Assembly (NCBI GenBank): GCA_965222015.1
Contig: CBDCTL010000024.1
Span: 1,116,001 to 1,180,000, forward strand
DNA: 64,000 nt
Reading direction: 5' to 3'
Source: JANQPX01 sp965222015
GTDB lineage: Bacteria; Pseudomonadota; Alphaproteobacteria; Geminicoccales; Geminicoccaceae
Positions within the stretch are counted from its first letter, which is position 1; each line of letters begins with the position of its first letter. Under the pieces are notes generated by a model. It did not search any database, was not told the origin of the DNA, and worked only from the letters and a program-made list of their open reading frames with translations. Shown here piece by piece: positions 52,788 to 62,617 of the stretch. The position numbers were made by a program, and so were the translations under genes.

Positions 52788-53740
52788 GCCGCCGCTTTCA
52801 GGTTCCGGGTCAGGGTGTCGAGACAGGCCATGCGCACGGCGACGCCGAGCTCGACCTGATCGAGAATGGCGCTCCGGTCGATGTCGTCGGCGACCGTGCC
52901 GTCGATCTCGACGCCGCGATTCATCGGTCCGGGATGCATGATCAGCGCGTCGGGCTTCGCCCTGCCCAGCTTTTCGTAAGTCAGGCCGAACAGGTGGAAA
53001 TATTCGCGTACCGACGGCACGAAACTGCCCTGCATCCGCTCTGTCTGGAGACGCAGCATCATGACGATGTCGGCATCGGCGAGGCCGGTCTCCATGTCGG
53101 TGCAGACCTCGACGCCATAGCCGTCGATCGCCGCGGGCAGCAGCGTTTTCGGCGCGACCACGCGGATCCTCGCCCCCATCGCGGTCAGGAGCAGGATGTT
53201 GGAGCGCGCGACCCGGCTGTGCAGAATGTCGCCGCAGATCGCCACCAGCAGGCCCTCGATGCGGCCACGGCGACGGCGGATGGTCAGCGCGTCCAGGAGG
53301 GCTTGGGTCGGGTGCTCGTGGCTGCCGTCGCCAGCGTTGATCACCGCGCAGTTGACGTGACGGGCGAGCAGCGCCACGGCACCGCTGTCATGGTGGCGGG
53401 CGACCAGCACGTCCGGGTGCATGGCGTTCAGGGTCATCGCCGTGTCGATCAGGGTCTCGCCCTTCTTGATCGACGAGCTGCCGATCGACATGTTGACGAC
53501 ATCGGCGCCGAGCCGCTTGCCGGCGAGCTCGAACGATGTGCGCGTCCGGGTCGAGCTTTCGAAAAACAGGTTGATCTGGGTGAGCCCGCGCATGCGATCG
53601 AGCTTCTTCACGATCTGCCGGCCGTGGCCGACGAACTCGTCGGCGCGGTCCAGCAACAGCTGAATCTCGAGCGGCGACAGCCCTTCGATGCCGAGCAGAT
53701 GGCGTTTGGAAAAGGCGTTGGGAAGCTCACGGACAGCCAT
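52784..53740 (-). CDS. pyrB: Aspartate carbamoyltransferase catalytic subunit
   Basis: Commits carbamoyl phosphate and aspartate to pyrimidine synthesis. 318 residues: FFESSTRTRTSFELAGKRLG with the carbamoyl-phosphate STRT box, SIKKGETLIDT, DGSHEHPTQALLDALTI, ICGDILHSRVARSN and MHPGPMNRGVEI. Start at MAVRELPNAF, the family start (in-frame ATG at 53830 adds 30 unsupported residues). No regulatory chain gene is near; activity may depend on the adjacent PyrC-like subunit. Confidence 0.96.
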   Translation of the reverse strand: MAVRELPNAFSKRHLLGIEGLSPLEIQLLLDRADEFVGHGRQIVKKLDRMRGLTQINLFFESSTRTRTSFELAGKRLGADVVNMSIGSSSIKKGETLIDTAMTLNAMHPDVLVARHHDSGAVALLARHVNCAVINAGDGSHEHPTQALLDALTIRRRRGRIEGLLVAICGDILHSRVARSNILLLTAMGARIRVVAPKTLLPAAIDGYGVEVCTDMETGLADADIVMMLRLQTERMQGSFVPSVREYFHLFGLTYEKLGRAKPDALIMHPGPMNRGVEIDGTVADDIDRSAILDQVELGVAVRMACLDTLTRNLKAAA

Positions 53741-53978
53741 GAGCGTGATATATGCGCCGTTATCGTCGCGGTTGCAAGCGATGAAGAAAGGCCATCGCCA
53801 TCCCCGACCGATCGCCGATTTTCCTGACAAAGCCCGTCAATATCGGCTATGCAGAAAGTCGGGGCGGATGAGTGGACATAAGGGGCGTCGCGGGTAGAGG
53901 CGCTGCGCACTCGGCCGGCTTTTCGATGGTGAAACGGGAATGCCGCCGGCCGTCACGGTTTGGAGAGATGCCGTTTCG

Positions 53979-55589
53979 ATGGCGGAAAGATACGACTTCA
54001 TCGTGATCGGCGCCGGTTCCGCCGGTTGCGCGCTCGCGAACCGGCTGACCGAGGACCCGTCCCATCGCGTGCTTCTCCTGGAAGCCGGCGGCCGGGACCG
54101 GAACCCCTGGCTGCACATCCCGGTCGGCTATTATCGCACCATCTTCGACGAGAAGCTGAACTGGGGCTACGAGACCGAGCCGGAGCCGGCACTGGACGGC
54201 CGCAGGATCGCCTGGCCGCGCGGCCGCGTGCTCGGCGGCTCCAGCGCGATCAACGGCCTCGTCTACATCCGCGGCCAGCGCGAGGATTTCCAGCTCTGGC
54301 GGCAGATGGGCAATCCCGGCTGGGACTGGGAGGACGTGCTCCCTTTCTTCAAGAAGGCCGAGGATCAGGAACGCGGCGCCAGCGCACTTCATGGCGAGGG
54401 CGGCCCGCTCGGCGTGTCCGACCTGAACCGGACCCACGAGATCGTCGAGGCCTATGTCAACGCCTGCGACGAGGTCGGCATCCCGCGCACCGCCGATTTC
54501 AACGGCGAGGAGCAGGAGGGCGTGGGCTATTTCCAGCTCACCACGAAGAACGGCTTGCGCTGCTCCAGCGCGGTCGCCTATCTGCACCCGATCAAATACC
54601 GCCCCAATCTGAACGTGGTCACGGACGCGCTGGTGTCCCGGATCGTAATCGAGGACAAGCGCGCGACCGGCGTCATGTACTGGTCCCATGGCGACCTGAA
54701 GCGCGCCGACGTCGAGGGCGAGGTCATCCTGTCCGCGGGCGCGATCGGCTCGCCGCAGATCCTCCAGCTCTCGGGCGTCGGCCCGGGCGATCATCTCCGC
54801 GACCTCGACATCAAGGTCGTCCACGAGCTGAAAGGCGTCGGCGCCAATCTCCAGGACCATTTTCAGGCGCGCTCGCTCTATCGCTGCACCAAGCCGATCA
54901 CGCTCAATGACCGGGTCAAGAGTCCGTTCCAAAAAATCCTGATGGGGCTGGAATGGCTGGTCCGGCGCACCGGGCCGCTCACCATCGGGGCGGGACAGGG
55001 CGGCATCTTCGCCAGGACCCGGCCGGAGCTCGCCACGCCCGACGTGCAGTTCCACCTGATCCTGTTCAGCGCCGACAAGCCGGGCGAGCCTCTGCACGAT
55101 TTTTCCGGCTTCACCGCATCCGTCTGCCAGCTTCGTCCGGAAAGCCGGGGCAGCGTGATGATCGCGTCGCGCGATCCCGCGGATCATCCGAAGATCCACG
55201 CCAACTATCTCGCGACCGAGACCGACCGCCAGTGCATGGTCGACGGGTTGAGGCTCGCGCGCCGCCTCGCCGAGACCGAGGCGATGCGGCCGCTGATCGC
55301 GGAGGAACTGGAGCCCGGCCCCGAGGTGACCACCGACGAGGAATTCCTCGCCTATGCGCGCAAGCGCGGCGGCACCATCTTCCACCCCTCCTGCACCTGC
55401 ATGATGGGCCCGGAGGGCAATGCCATGGCGGTGGTCGACGCGAGCCTTAGGGTCCGCGGCCTCGAGGGCCTTCGCGTCGCCGACGCCTCGATCATGCCGA
55501 CCGTGGTCTCCGGCAACACCAACGCCGCCTGCATCATGATCGGCGAGAAGCTGGCCGACATCATCCGGCGGTCGGCGACCGCCCGCTAG
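53979..55589 (+). CDS. GMC family oxidoreductase (choline/alcohol dehydrogenase-like)
   Basis: FAD-dependent alcohol oxidoreductase of 536 residues. FAD-binding FIVIGAGSAGCALANRL (about 7-23) and LLLEAGGRDRN, PRGRVLGGSSAINGLVYIRG (about 83-102), GAIGSPQILQLSGVGPGDHL, catalytic His in FHPSCTCMMG and the His/Asn pair position in SGNTNAACIMIGEKLAD. No twin-arginine signal. Which alcohol it oxidises is unknown; relatives include choline dehydrogenase. The start is supported by GGAGAG about 11 bases upstream. Divergent from pyrB, followed by a CopD-like gene after 34 bases. Confidence 0.92.
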   Translation: MAERYDFIVIGAGSAGCALANRLTEDPSHRVLLLEAGGRDRNPWLHIPVGYYRTIFDEKLNWGYETEPEPALDGRRIAWPRGRVLGGSSAINGLVYIRGQREDFQLWRQMGNPGWDWEDVLPFFKKAEDQERGASALHGEGGPLGVSDLNRTHEIVEAYVNACDEVGIPRTADFNGEEQEGVGYFQLTTKNGLRCSSAVAYLHPIKYRPNLNVVTDALVSRIVIEDKRATGVMYWSHGDLKRADVEGEVILSAGAIGSPQILQLSGVGPGDHLRDLDIKVVHELKGVGANLQDHFQARSLYRCTKPITLNDRVKSPFQKILMGLEWLVRRTGPLTIGAGQGGIFARTRPELATPDVQFHLILFSADKPGEPLHDFSGFTASVCQLRPESRGSVMIASRDPADHPKIHANYLATETDRQCMVDGLRLARRLAETEAMRPLIAEELEPGPEVTTDEEFLAYARKRGGTIFHPSCTCMMGPEGNAMAVVDASLRVRGLEGLRVADASIMPTVVSGNTNAACIMIGEKLADIIRRSATAR

Positions 55590-55623
55590 ACTGGACCTCG
55601 TTCAACTCGGGAAGCGTTTTACC

Positions 55624-56076
55624 ATGACCCTCGGCCTGATCCTCCACGCCCTCGCCGCCGTTCTCTGGGTGGGCGGCATGTTCTTCGCCTACGTCGTCCT
55701 CCGCCCGAGCCTCCAGGAATGGGAGGCGCTCGATCGCCTGAAGCTCTGGCGAGGCGTGTTCCTGCGCTTCTTCCCCTGGGTCTGGGCGAGCGTGCTGACC
55801 CTGCTCGCCAGCGGCTATTTCATGCTGTTCCACGGCTTCGGCGGCTTTTCCGGCGCAGGCATGCACATCCACGTCATGCACCTGACCGGCCTGATGATGG
55901 TGGCCCTCTTCCTGTTCCTGTTCCACGTCCCCTGGCTCGCCTTCAAGCGCGCCGTCGACATGGACGACGTCGCCACCGCCGCGGCGAAGCTCGCGATGAT
56001 CAGAAAGATCGTGGGGGCCAACCTGGCCCTGGGGCTTTTGACGGTGGCGATAGGAGCGAGCGGGCGCTACTGGTGA
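55624..56076 (+). CDS. CopD-like integral membrane protein
   Basis: 150 residues with four predicted membrane helices: LILHALAAVLWVGGMFFAYV, VWASVLTLLASGYFMLF, HVMHLTGLMMVALFLFLFHV and a last helix (VGANLALGLLTVAIGASG). His residues in the first and third helices (LHALAAVLWVGG; MHIHVMHLTG) match the CopD/HemJ-like fold in which they bind haem or metal. Family role (copper resistance or haem-linked) is not proven here. Follows the GMC gene in the same direction. Confidence 0.8.
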   Translation: MTLGLILHALAAVLWVGGMFFAYVVLRPSLQEWEALDRLKLWRGVFLRFFPWVWASVLTLLASGYFMLFHGFGGFSGAGMHIHVMHLTGLMMVALFLFLFHVPWLAFKRAVDMDDVATAAAKLAMIRKIVGANLALGLLTVAIGASGRYW

Positions 56077-56303
56077 GCGCGGCGCGCGCTTGCCGCCACG
56101 GCCTGTTCCCGCTCCCTTAGATGGCGCTCGCGGGCGTCGAGGAGGGCCTCGTGCCTCGACAACATGCAGATGTGCGTGATTTGCGTGGGCAGGGCCGCGA
56201 TCTGGATAAACGCCAAGGCGAAGCCGCTCATCGTATAGGCACTGAGGAGACCCGTCGAGACTGCGATAAGATATGATTGCAGACCAAGGAAGCTGTTCAG
56301 CAT
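56067..56303 (-). CDS. Tiny membrane protein of unknown function
   Basis: 78 residues: one or two hydrophobic segments (about 3-22 and 25-42) followed by a highly charged Arg/Glu helix (ARERHLREREQAVAASARRA). A GGAGGG ribosome site 8 bases before the ATG supports a real gene. It overlaps the 3' end of the CopD-like gene by 10 bases on the opposite strand. Not recognised. Confidence 0.55.
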   Translation of the reverse strand: MLNSFLGLQSYLIAVSTGLLSAYTMSGFALAFIQIAALPTQITHICMLSRHEALLDARERHLREREQAVAASARRAHQ

Positions 56304-56471
56304 CGAAGTTGCCCTCCAAATGCATCATCAGCCCCTATTCGACATTGAGCCATACGTTTAACAAGAAGAGGAACTATGGAGCTCTTTGTGTATTTTCAGG
56401 CTATCGGCGCGTAAGGCGTTTCCATGCCAAAAGGTGATCGCAGAACTTAAATCGGCAATCGTTTTGGTTGA

Positions 56472-57977
56472 TCAATCGCCAGGCGAACGGTGTATTCGCA
56501 TGAATTCTGGCAAGCGAATCGCGCGAAAGCCCTGATTTACCAGATAAGCCGTAGCGATGGCCCAATCATCGGCATGGCGACCATCCGTGTCACCGAGCAT
56601 TTTTTTCAAGCGGTGACGCGCAGCCCAGTAGACGAGACCCATGGCCTCATCATAGTGCATCCCCGGAGACGTAAGCTCGTTGGAACGGCTCACCAATTTG
56701 AGCGGGGCGTCATCTCCGACATCCTTGGTGAGAGCGTGCGCGAAATAGCGGACCGGGTTGGTTTCTGTGTCGCTAGAACCCATCGGACGATTGAAATTCA
56801 CGGTCAGCGTCGCTTCGGACATCTCTTTGAAGTTGTTGCCATAGAGCTCACGAAGTTCGCGCAATTGCGACCAGCGATTCGGAATCATGCTCGGCAGAAT
56901 GTTTTCCGCAGTCACGCCGATGTCGCGCAGGCGTATCTTGTCGATGCCCTGGTCCTCATCGGCATAGAGATGATCGAACTCTTCCTTGCGCAGGTTCTGG
57001 ATCAGAATGACGGTCCGCTCGCACAGCCACTTCCAGCGCTTTTCCCGATGGCCCTCCTCGGGAATCGTGATGGAGCGCAGAAACGCATCGTGGATGCCTG
57101 ACCTTTGTGCGCTATGCCGATGGCCCGCAGGAGCCGTCGAGTCCTCGGCGTCATTCTCGGAATCGAAGGTGGCGAAAGCGCGGAACTGGGTCTTCAGCAT
57201 CTCGAAATTATAAAAATCCTTCCACGCATCGTCGTCCTCGACCCGGCGACCGCCGATGTCGACGATCCAGATCAGGATCGTCTCCTTGTGGGCGGTCTCC
57301 TCGTAGAGAAAATTCAAAAAGTGCCAAAAGAGCTTCGTGGTCTCCGCGGGCGTCGGTCCGATCGCGGTGTTGTGGCGGCTGAGCGTAATGAGCGCGTCTA
57401 TGTCCTTGTAGAGTCCGGTAAACTCGTCCCATTCCTTGTCGGCTGCGCGCAGGTGATCGTCGACCCGATGTGGCGGCAGCAACAATCCACTGCGGAACTG
57501 CTCGCTTTCATCCGGGTACATGGCGTCCGCCAGCCGCTGACACAGTTTCCTGCAGTCGCGGCAGGGAAACGGTACGTAGCCGTCCGGGGTGAGAACCCAA
57601 TCGCCTTCCTTCACGCCGACGAATTTCCAGCGCCCCAGGAACAACGACATCAGCGAGATCGCGTCGTCCTTGCTGATACGGATCTTCCCGGTGAGCTTGG
57701 GGTGGAGGCTTTTGACCTCCTGGTCGCCGGTCAGCCAGACGTCGCGCATGCGGCGGATCGAGTTGCGGTTCTTGCCGCCGTCCTGGCCGCCGTTTTCGAC
57801 CCAGGCCTTATAAAATTCCCAAAGAAAGCCGCCGGGCGTTTCGGTCACGCAATCCGAGAGGTGATTCTGCTCCTCCATTTCCAGAAGAGCCGCCTTGATT
57901 TTTTCGACGCGCGACGGCTTGCCGGTCTTGCCGACCCCGTCGTCGCTCTTTTTGTCCCGGCTCAGTTCGATCGCCAT
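56472..57977 (-). CDS. Orphan 501-residue protein, function unknown
   Basis: Start at MAIELSRDKKSD, with AGGAG about 7 bases before the ATG. No signal peptide or membrane segment. The N-terminal about 60 residues are Lys/Glu rich; a CxxCxxxC set (PCRDCRKLCQRL, about residue 145) could hold zinc or an iron-sulphur site; aromatic, acidic segments follow (ETILIWIVDIGGRRVEDDDAWKDFYNF, split), and a His/Glu region near the C-terminus. I do not recognise a family. Codon use is somewhat less GC-rich than the neighbouring operons, and it borders AT-rich DNA and the IS cluster, so it may be accessory. Confidence 0.7.
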   Translation of the reverse strand: MAIELSRDKKSDDGVGKTGKPSRVEKIKAALLEMEEQNHLSDCVTETPGGFLWEFYKAWVENGGQDGGKNRNSIRRMRDVWLTGDQEVKSLHPKLTGKIRISKDDAISLMSLFLGRWKFVGVKEGDWVLTPDGYVPFPCRDCRKLCQRLADAMYPDESEQFRSGLLLPPHRVDDHLRAADKEWDEFTGLYKDIDALITLSRHNTAIGPTPAETTKLFWHFLNFLYEETAHKETILIWIVDIGGRRVEDDDAWKDFYNFEMLKTQFRAFATFDSENDAEDSTAPAGHRHSAQRSGIHDAFLRSITIPEEGHREKRWKWLCERTVILIQNLRKEEFDHLYADEDQGIDKIRLRDIGVTAENILPSMIPNRWSQLRELRELYGNNFKEMSEATLTVNFNRPMGSSDTETNPVRYFAHALTKDVGDDAPLKLVSRSNELTSPGMHYDEAMGLVYWAARHRLKKMLGDTDGRHADDWAIATAYLVNQGFRAIRLPEFMRIHRSPGD

Positions 57978-58195
57978 GAACGATCTCCTGGCAACACATT
58001 TCATGGTTTAACATGCAGAAGTGTCAATGACAATCTCGATTGCTCACCCCGAGGAATGTTCATTTCAGATTGAATGAAAATCATATTTATTGATCATTAA
58101 GATTGACCATGAGTGACGGCCTGCGTTAATGTTTGACGGTGATTGTATATAGAGACGCATGTTGACACGGATCGATAGAGGGGGAGGGTCCGGTC

Positions 58196-58774
58196 ATGAC
58201 GAGTTCAGTAAAATCCATTGCAGAACGTCGACAATCAGCCCTCCTGGGCTGGCGCTCACTCTGGAAGCTGGAGGCGAGCCTCTGTGGCGGTGTGGCGGTC
58301 ATTCTCTGGGAAACCGCGGCGCTTCGCTCGCCCTTCATCGCCGAGGCGGCGCCGTTCGCCGAATGGATCGCGCTCGGCCTCGCCGGTGTTGCCACGGTCA
58401 CCGCCATCCAGGTGAAACGCAGGCTGCATCGAAGGCTGCAGGCGCAGGACGAGGCCGCGAAGGGCATAAGAGCGCCGAATCCGCTCAGCCTGATCGAGCT
58501 TCTCCGCGAGCATGGCGTGCGCGAATTCGGCTCGATGTATCTCTACATGCCCATGCCGAGGCGCGCCCGGCACGACGCCGCCTGGTCCTGGATCGAGACC
58601 CTGACGGCCGAGGGACTGATCAAGGGCGATCCCTGGCACATCAAGGCGGATCACGTTAAGGAAACCGTGCGTACAAGCCACGCGCATCTGTTCTTCGACG
58701 GGGTCGATCACTTCGACGTCTACCGTCTGGACTGGCGGACCCTGAGCGAGATGATGGGGGACGAGCTCGACTGA
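58196..58774 (+). CDS. Two-helix membrane protein, function unknown
   Basis: 192 residues, two membrane helices (about 27-45 and 55-73), then a soluble C-terminal domain of about 115 residues with LIELLREHGVREFGSMYLY, WSWIETLTAEGLIKGDPW and YRLDWRTLSEMMGDELD. It is divergent from the orphan 501-residue gene, so the two share the 218-base AT-rich upstream region. In that region TTGACC (58103-58108) and TAATGT (58127-58132) are 18 bases apart, a possible promoter. Not recognised. Confidence 0.65.
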   Translation: MTSSVKSIAERRQSALLGWRSLWKLEASLCGGVAVILWETAALRSPFIAEAAPFAEWIALGLAGVATVTAIQVKRRLHRRLQAQDEAAKGIRAPNPLSLIELLREHGVREFGSMYLYMPMPRRARHDAAWSWIETLTAEGLIKGDPWHIKADHVKETVRTSHAHLFFDGVDHFDVYRLDWRTLSEMMGDELD

Positions 58775-58847
58775 CCGACGAGGTTTGTCTCAGCCTCCGT
58801 CCCGGCTATTCTGACGGCAGGATCGACAAAGGAACGGGTCGTTTTCC

Positions 58848-59867
58848 ATGCTGTTCTTCGCTCCCGTCAGACCACGCCGTCGCGAACTGGCACCGCTCAG
58901 CGCCGAGGAGCAGCGGCGCCACAAGCTCCGCAACCGCCTGCAGTCGGTGCTTCTGCTCGGCGGCATGGCGCTTCTGGTGGCGGTCTGCGGCTGGATTCTT
59001 TTCGGGCCTGCGGGGCTGCTCGGCGTTATCGTCGTGGCGGTGGTCACGCTCATGTTCGGCTCCCGGCTGTCCGCGCAGATGGTGCTGCGCATGTACAAGG
59101 CGGAGCGGCTGTCGCCCGCGCAGCTGCCTGATGTGTTCCGCATCATCGGGCATCTCACGAAACGTGCCGGTCTCGAGAAAATGCCGGCGCTCTACTACGT
59201 GCCGAGCGCCATGATGAACGCTTTCGCGGTCGGCCGGCGCGACGACGCGGTGATCGGCGTGACGGATGGACTCCTTCGCACCCTGAACCTGCGCGAGCTC
59301 ACCGGCGTGCTCGCCCACGAGATGAGCCATATCCGCAACAACGACGTCTGGCTCATGGGCATGGCCGATCTCGCGACCAGGCTGACCCGCATGATGTCAC
59401 TGGTGGGCGCCGGGCTTCTCTTTCTCAGCCTGCCGATGTGGCTGCAGGGCGGAAGCCTCGTCTCCTTCGTCCTGATCCTGCTCCTCATGTTCGCGCCGCA
59501 GCTCACGACGCTCTTGCAGCTCGCCTTGTCGCGCGCGAGAGAATTCGACGCCGATCTGGACGCCGCCGGCCTCACCGGCGATCCCGACGGCCTCGCCTCG
59601 GCGCTCGCCAAACTGGAGCGCCAGCAGCGGAGTCACTGGGAGCAGATCCTGATGCCTGGCCGCAAGTTTCCGGAGGCTTCGCTTTTGAGGAGTCACCCGC
59701 CGACCAAGGATCGGATCGCGAGGCTTGCTTCGCTCTACCAACGGGCGCCCGAGCGGAGGACAGCGCTCGCATCCCTCGGCCTCACCAACCCGATGCCTCG
59801 CCTCGTCACCCCGATGGCACCGATCACCACCCGGCCGCGCGGCAGGCTGATCCGTCCGTGGCACTGA
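58848..59867 (+). CDS. M48 family metallopeptidase (HtpX-like)
   Basis: 339 residues. Two N-terminal membrane helices (about 33-50, 54-70), then the zinc-binding HEMSH (His157, Glu158, His161) in LTGVLAHEMSHIRNND, a further helix pair (about 185-225) and the third ligand Glu232 in SRAREFDADLDAAG. FAVGRRDDAVIGVTDGLL and a C-terminal HPPTKDRIARL are family features. Membrane-bound protease for damaged membrane proteins by analogy with HtpX; longer C-terminal tail than E. coli HtpX. Starts 73 bases after the two-helix protein. Confidence 0.88.
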   Translation: MLFFAPVRPRRRELAPLSAEEQRRHKLRNRLQSVLLLGGMALLVAVCGWILFGPAGLLGVIVVAVVTLMFGSRLSAQMVLRMYKAERLSPAQLPDVFRIIGHLTKRAGLEKMPALYYVPSAMMNAFAVGRRDDAVIGVTDGLLRTLNLRELTGVLAHEMSHIRNNDVWLMGMADLATRLTRMMSLVGAGLLFLSLPMWLQGGSLVSFVLILLLMFAPQLTTLLQLALSRAREFDADLDAAGLTGDPDGLASALAKLERQQRSHWEQILMPGRKFPEASLLRSHPPTKDRIARLASLYQRAPERRTALASLGLTNPMPRLVTPMAPITTRPRGRLIRPWH

Positions 59868-60050
59868 ACGCCAAGACCTTACTGATGCGCACCTTTTGAC
59901 GGACGGTTCGCGAGGGTCTTTGTTTTGTCATCCGGTCATGGCTTGGTTCGCCAAGACTCCGAATCAAAAAGCCGCCTTCTGGCGTAATCGGTGCCAAGGG
60001 GGTGGCGAGTAAGAATTTTTTTCTTGATTCACATTTTGGAGCGGACGTGA

Positions 60051-61323
60051 TTCATACTTTCCAGGTCGTCGTCCGGTCTCAAAGATCCCTCGAAAGACGG
60101 GCTCATCGGGCTTGTCGAGCAGTTGATCGCGGAGGTTTCGGCCCTTCGGGAGCGTGTCGGCGCGCTTGAGGCGGAGAACGCGGCTCTTCGGGAAGAGAAT
60201 GTTCGTCTCAAGGGGCTGAAGGGTCGTCCGAAGCTGAAGCCGTCAGGGATGGAGGAGGCGACGAACCGGCCCAGGGGCGAGCGGAAGAAGGGGAAGCGCG
60301 CTGCTCGCCGATCTCCGAGGATCAACGAGGAGCGCAAGCTTTCGCTGGACGCGCCTGCCGGCCCTCGGTTCGAGGGGTACGACGATTTCGTGATCCAGGA
60401 TCTTCGGCCTGAAGGTCGGGTGATCCGCTATCGCCGTGAACGGTGGCTGACGCCGGAGGGCAAGCTGCTGGTGGCGCCGTTACCGGCCGGGCTGCGCGGG
60501 CATTTCGGTCCCGAGTTGGTGCGTTTCGTTCTGCTGCAGCATCATCAGGGTCAGGTGACGACCGACCGGATCGTGCCGTTGCTGAACAACACTGGGCTCT
60601 CGATCTCGAAGCGCCAGGTGCTGCGCCTTCTTTGCGACGATGTCCCGGTCTGCAGAAGCGCAGCTCCGAAGATCCGGCATGCGGGCCCGACCTTCGCCGC
60701 GATGCGGCTGCAGGCCGGGACGTTTCCGACGGCGCCGGCCAGTTTCGCCTCGACGACCATGCGGCTTGCTGGATCCACGCGGAGAGGCTGGTGCACAAGC
60801 TCGACAGCTTCAACGACGATCAGCGACGGGCGATCGAGATCGAAAGGGAGCTGATCTGGTGGCTCATCGGGATCTCAGGCTCCACAAGGAGCAGCCCTGC
60901 AAGAAACGCGCGGCTCAGCTCAAGGCCAGGTTCAAACGCATCTTCCCGGGAAAAACCGGCTTCGCCCCGCCCGATCGTCCGCTCGAAAGGCTCCTTGAGC
61001 GACGTGATGATCTGCTGCGCGTGCTCGACCGGCCCGAAATCCCGCTTCATACGAATGGATCCGAGAACGACATCCGCTGCCACGTCATCAAGCGAAAAAT
61101 CCCCGGCGGAACGCGATCCGAGGCAGGGTGCGATGCGCGCGACGCCTTCCTCGGCCTGAACAAGACATGCCGGAAGCTCGGCGTCTCATTCTTCGACCAT
61201 CTCGGTCATCGCCTCGACATCCCAAGCCGCGCCCACCGTCGCGCCGCTGCCAGATCCGGTACTCGCCGCCAAAGCCCGAAACGCCAACCCCTTGGCAACG
61301 ATTACTTTTTCAAGGGCGACTAA
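60051..61323 (+). pseudogene. IS66-family transposase remnant (broken)
   Basis: Homology to an IS66-type transposase is spread over three frames. Frame at 60051-60690: coiled-coil N-terminus (LRERVGALEAENAALREENV) and a zinc-binding/DNA-binding region. Second frame about 60720-60860: HAACWIHAERLVHKLDSFND. Third frame about 60880-61323: LHTNGSENDIRC, KRKIPGGTRSEAGCDARDAF and the usual end. The long catalytic part that normally lies between LLCDD and the second segment is missing, so it cannot be active. Confidence 0.8.
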
Positions 61324-61687
61324 CGAGCTTTGGCTCACGATGCTCTACGAAACCGCCCCGTGCTTGCACGGGGTGGTTTTTCGATGTTCAGAAAAGTGTC
61401 TGTTGGCGATCAGAGAAATCAAGCCAGTTGCGGAAGAAATCGTGGCGAAGCCTCTCCAATGTTGAGATCAGGAACAACGTTTTCACTTTGTCGGTGAATG
61501 TGCGTCGATAGGGCTCGTTGACGCGGGTTTGCAACAATTGATAGCTGCGATCGTCGTCAAAAATGAGCAGCACGGGAACCATGTCCTTCGTGGTGTATTG
61601 GATGATCGGTCTACCAATCTTCGTCTACATTCTCGTGCAATACATCAGCCCAAATGCCTTCATGGACCTTCTCGATCGCATTGCAAG
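61324..61687. other. Inter-IS DNA with a terminator and unresolved short frames
   Basis: 364 bases between two dead transposases. The terminator at 61351-61382 is clear. A minus-strand frame (61388 to about 61633; LLIFDDDRSYQLLQTRVNEP) and a plus-strand hydrophobic frame (from 61563 or 61584; YWMIGLPIFVYILVQYIS) overlap; each could be a fragment of a host gene cut by the IS1595-like element, but neither is recognised. Confidence 0.45.
61351..61382 (+). terminator. Intrinsic terminator after IS66-like remnant
   Basis: AACCGCCCCGTGC pairs with GCACGGGGTGGTT (one G-T pair) and runs into five T. Very strong by eye. It lies 28 bases after the stop of the transposase remnant. Confidence 0.85.
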
Positions 61688-62531
61688 TTACATCCTGATC
61701 CTACGTGAGGGTGATCCGGCGATGATGACCCGACAGGGATTTGGCTTGGTCTGTGTGCATGTCCATGCGAGACGCCGGGTGATGGTGTCGGGATCGTAGC
61801 GCCGGTCGAAGCGGCAGGCGAAGCTGGCGAGATAACGCCCGGCATGCTTCGGACTGACATGGTGATCGGTGCCGGTGATCGCCGTCTTGATGTTGCCGGG
61901 CACGGTGTCGACCCATTTGAAGGGCGCCCATTGTGCCGCCCTTCGGCCTGAACCGGTGCGCATCGGGAAGTGATCGACGTCCGCCCCGGTGACCGCCGGC
62001 CAGCAGGACAGACCGTCGCCGACCGCGCTGCTCCCGGGTTCGATTTCGGCCTTGGCGAAGCGTTCCACCCCCTTCCCGCGAAAACCCTTGACGGTCTTCA
62101 GCCGGATTCGCCTCGGACGGCGCTCGATCGTGGTCCCGCTGCAGCGATGAAGGGCGTTTTGCCAGCCGCGCCGCGGCCGCGCCTGCCGCCGGAGCGGGCA
62201 CCGCCGGGACAGGCGTCGTCCATCCCGACCCCGCCCCTGCTCCGGCTGACGTGGCAGATCGCCGGGAACCAGACCTTCGGCGGAAGCCTGGTGCTGTGGA
62301 AGATCGTGCCGGCGGTGACCGATACCCGATGCTTGCAGCGACGGCATTGCGGCTTCGCGCGCTTTTTCAGATGGCAATGACCGCCATGACCGCAGGACGG
62401 ACAGGACCACCCCTGCCCCAGCGCCATTCGAACAACGCCGCCCGGCATGGCTCCTCACGGCCATAGGCTTCCTGAAACGCCATCCCACTCAGACCCCTGG
62501 TCCGCCGACCGAAGCCTTCAATGTCGCTCAT
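61688..62531 (-). pseudogene. IS1595-family transposase remnant (broken)
   Basis: The start MSDIEGFGRR (62531) and the zinc ribbon W-SCPSCGHGGH ... RRCKHRVSVTAGTIFHS lie in different frames (shift near 62435). After IFHSTRLPPKVWFPAICHV the central DDE part is mostly lost, and a third frame resumes with RIRLKTVKGFRGKGVERFAK, WVDTVPGNIKTAITGTDHH and FACRFDRRYDPDTITRRLA. ISSpo8-type layout. Non-functional. Confidence 0.75.
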
Positions 62532-62581
62532 CGGTGATCTCCTCCCGCAAAAAACACGGCAAAACTCGGCACAAAACAGGA

Positions 62582-62610
62582 GCGCCAGCCGCTCTCATAG
62601 CAGCTGGCGC
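62582..62610. repeat. 8-bp inverted repeat at IS1595-like 5' end
   Basis: GCGCCAGC (62582-62589) and GCTGGCGC (62603-62610), exact reverse complements with a 13-base loop, just outside the transposase start. Probably part of the element's end or leader. Confidence 0.4.
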
Positions 62611-62617
62611 GGTTTGA

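Noticed and set aside
61388..61582. 64-codon minus-strand frame as a gene
   Set aside because: No family, no ribosome site, lies between IS remnants and overlaps an equally plausible plus-strand frame.
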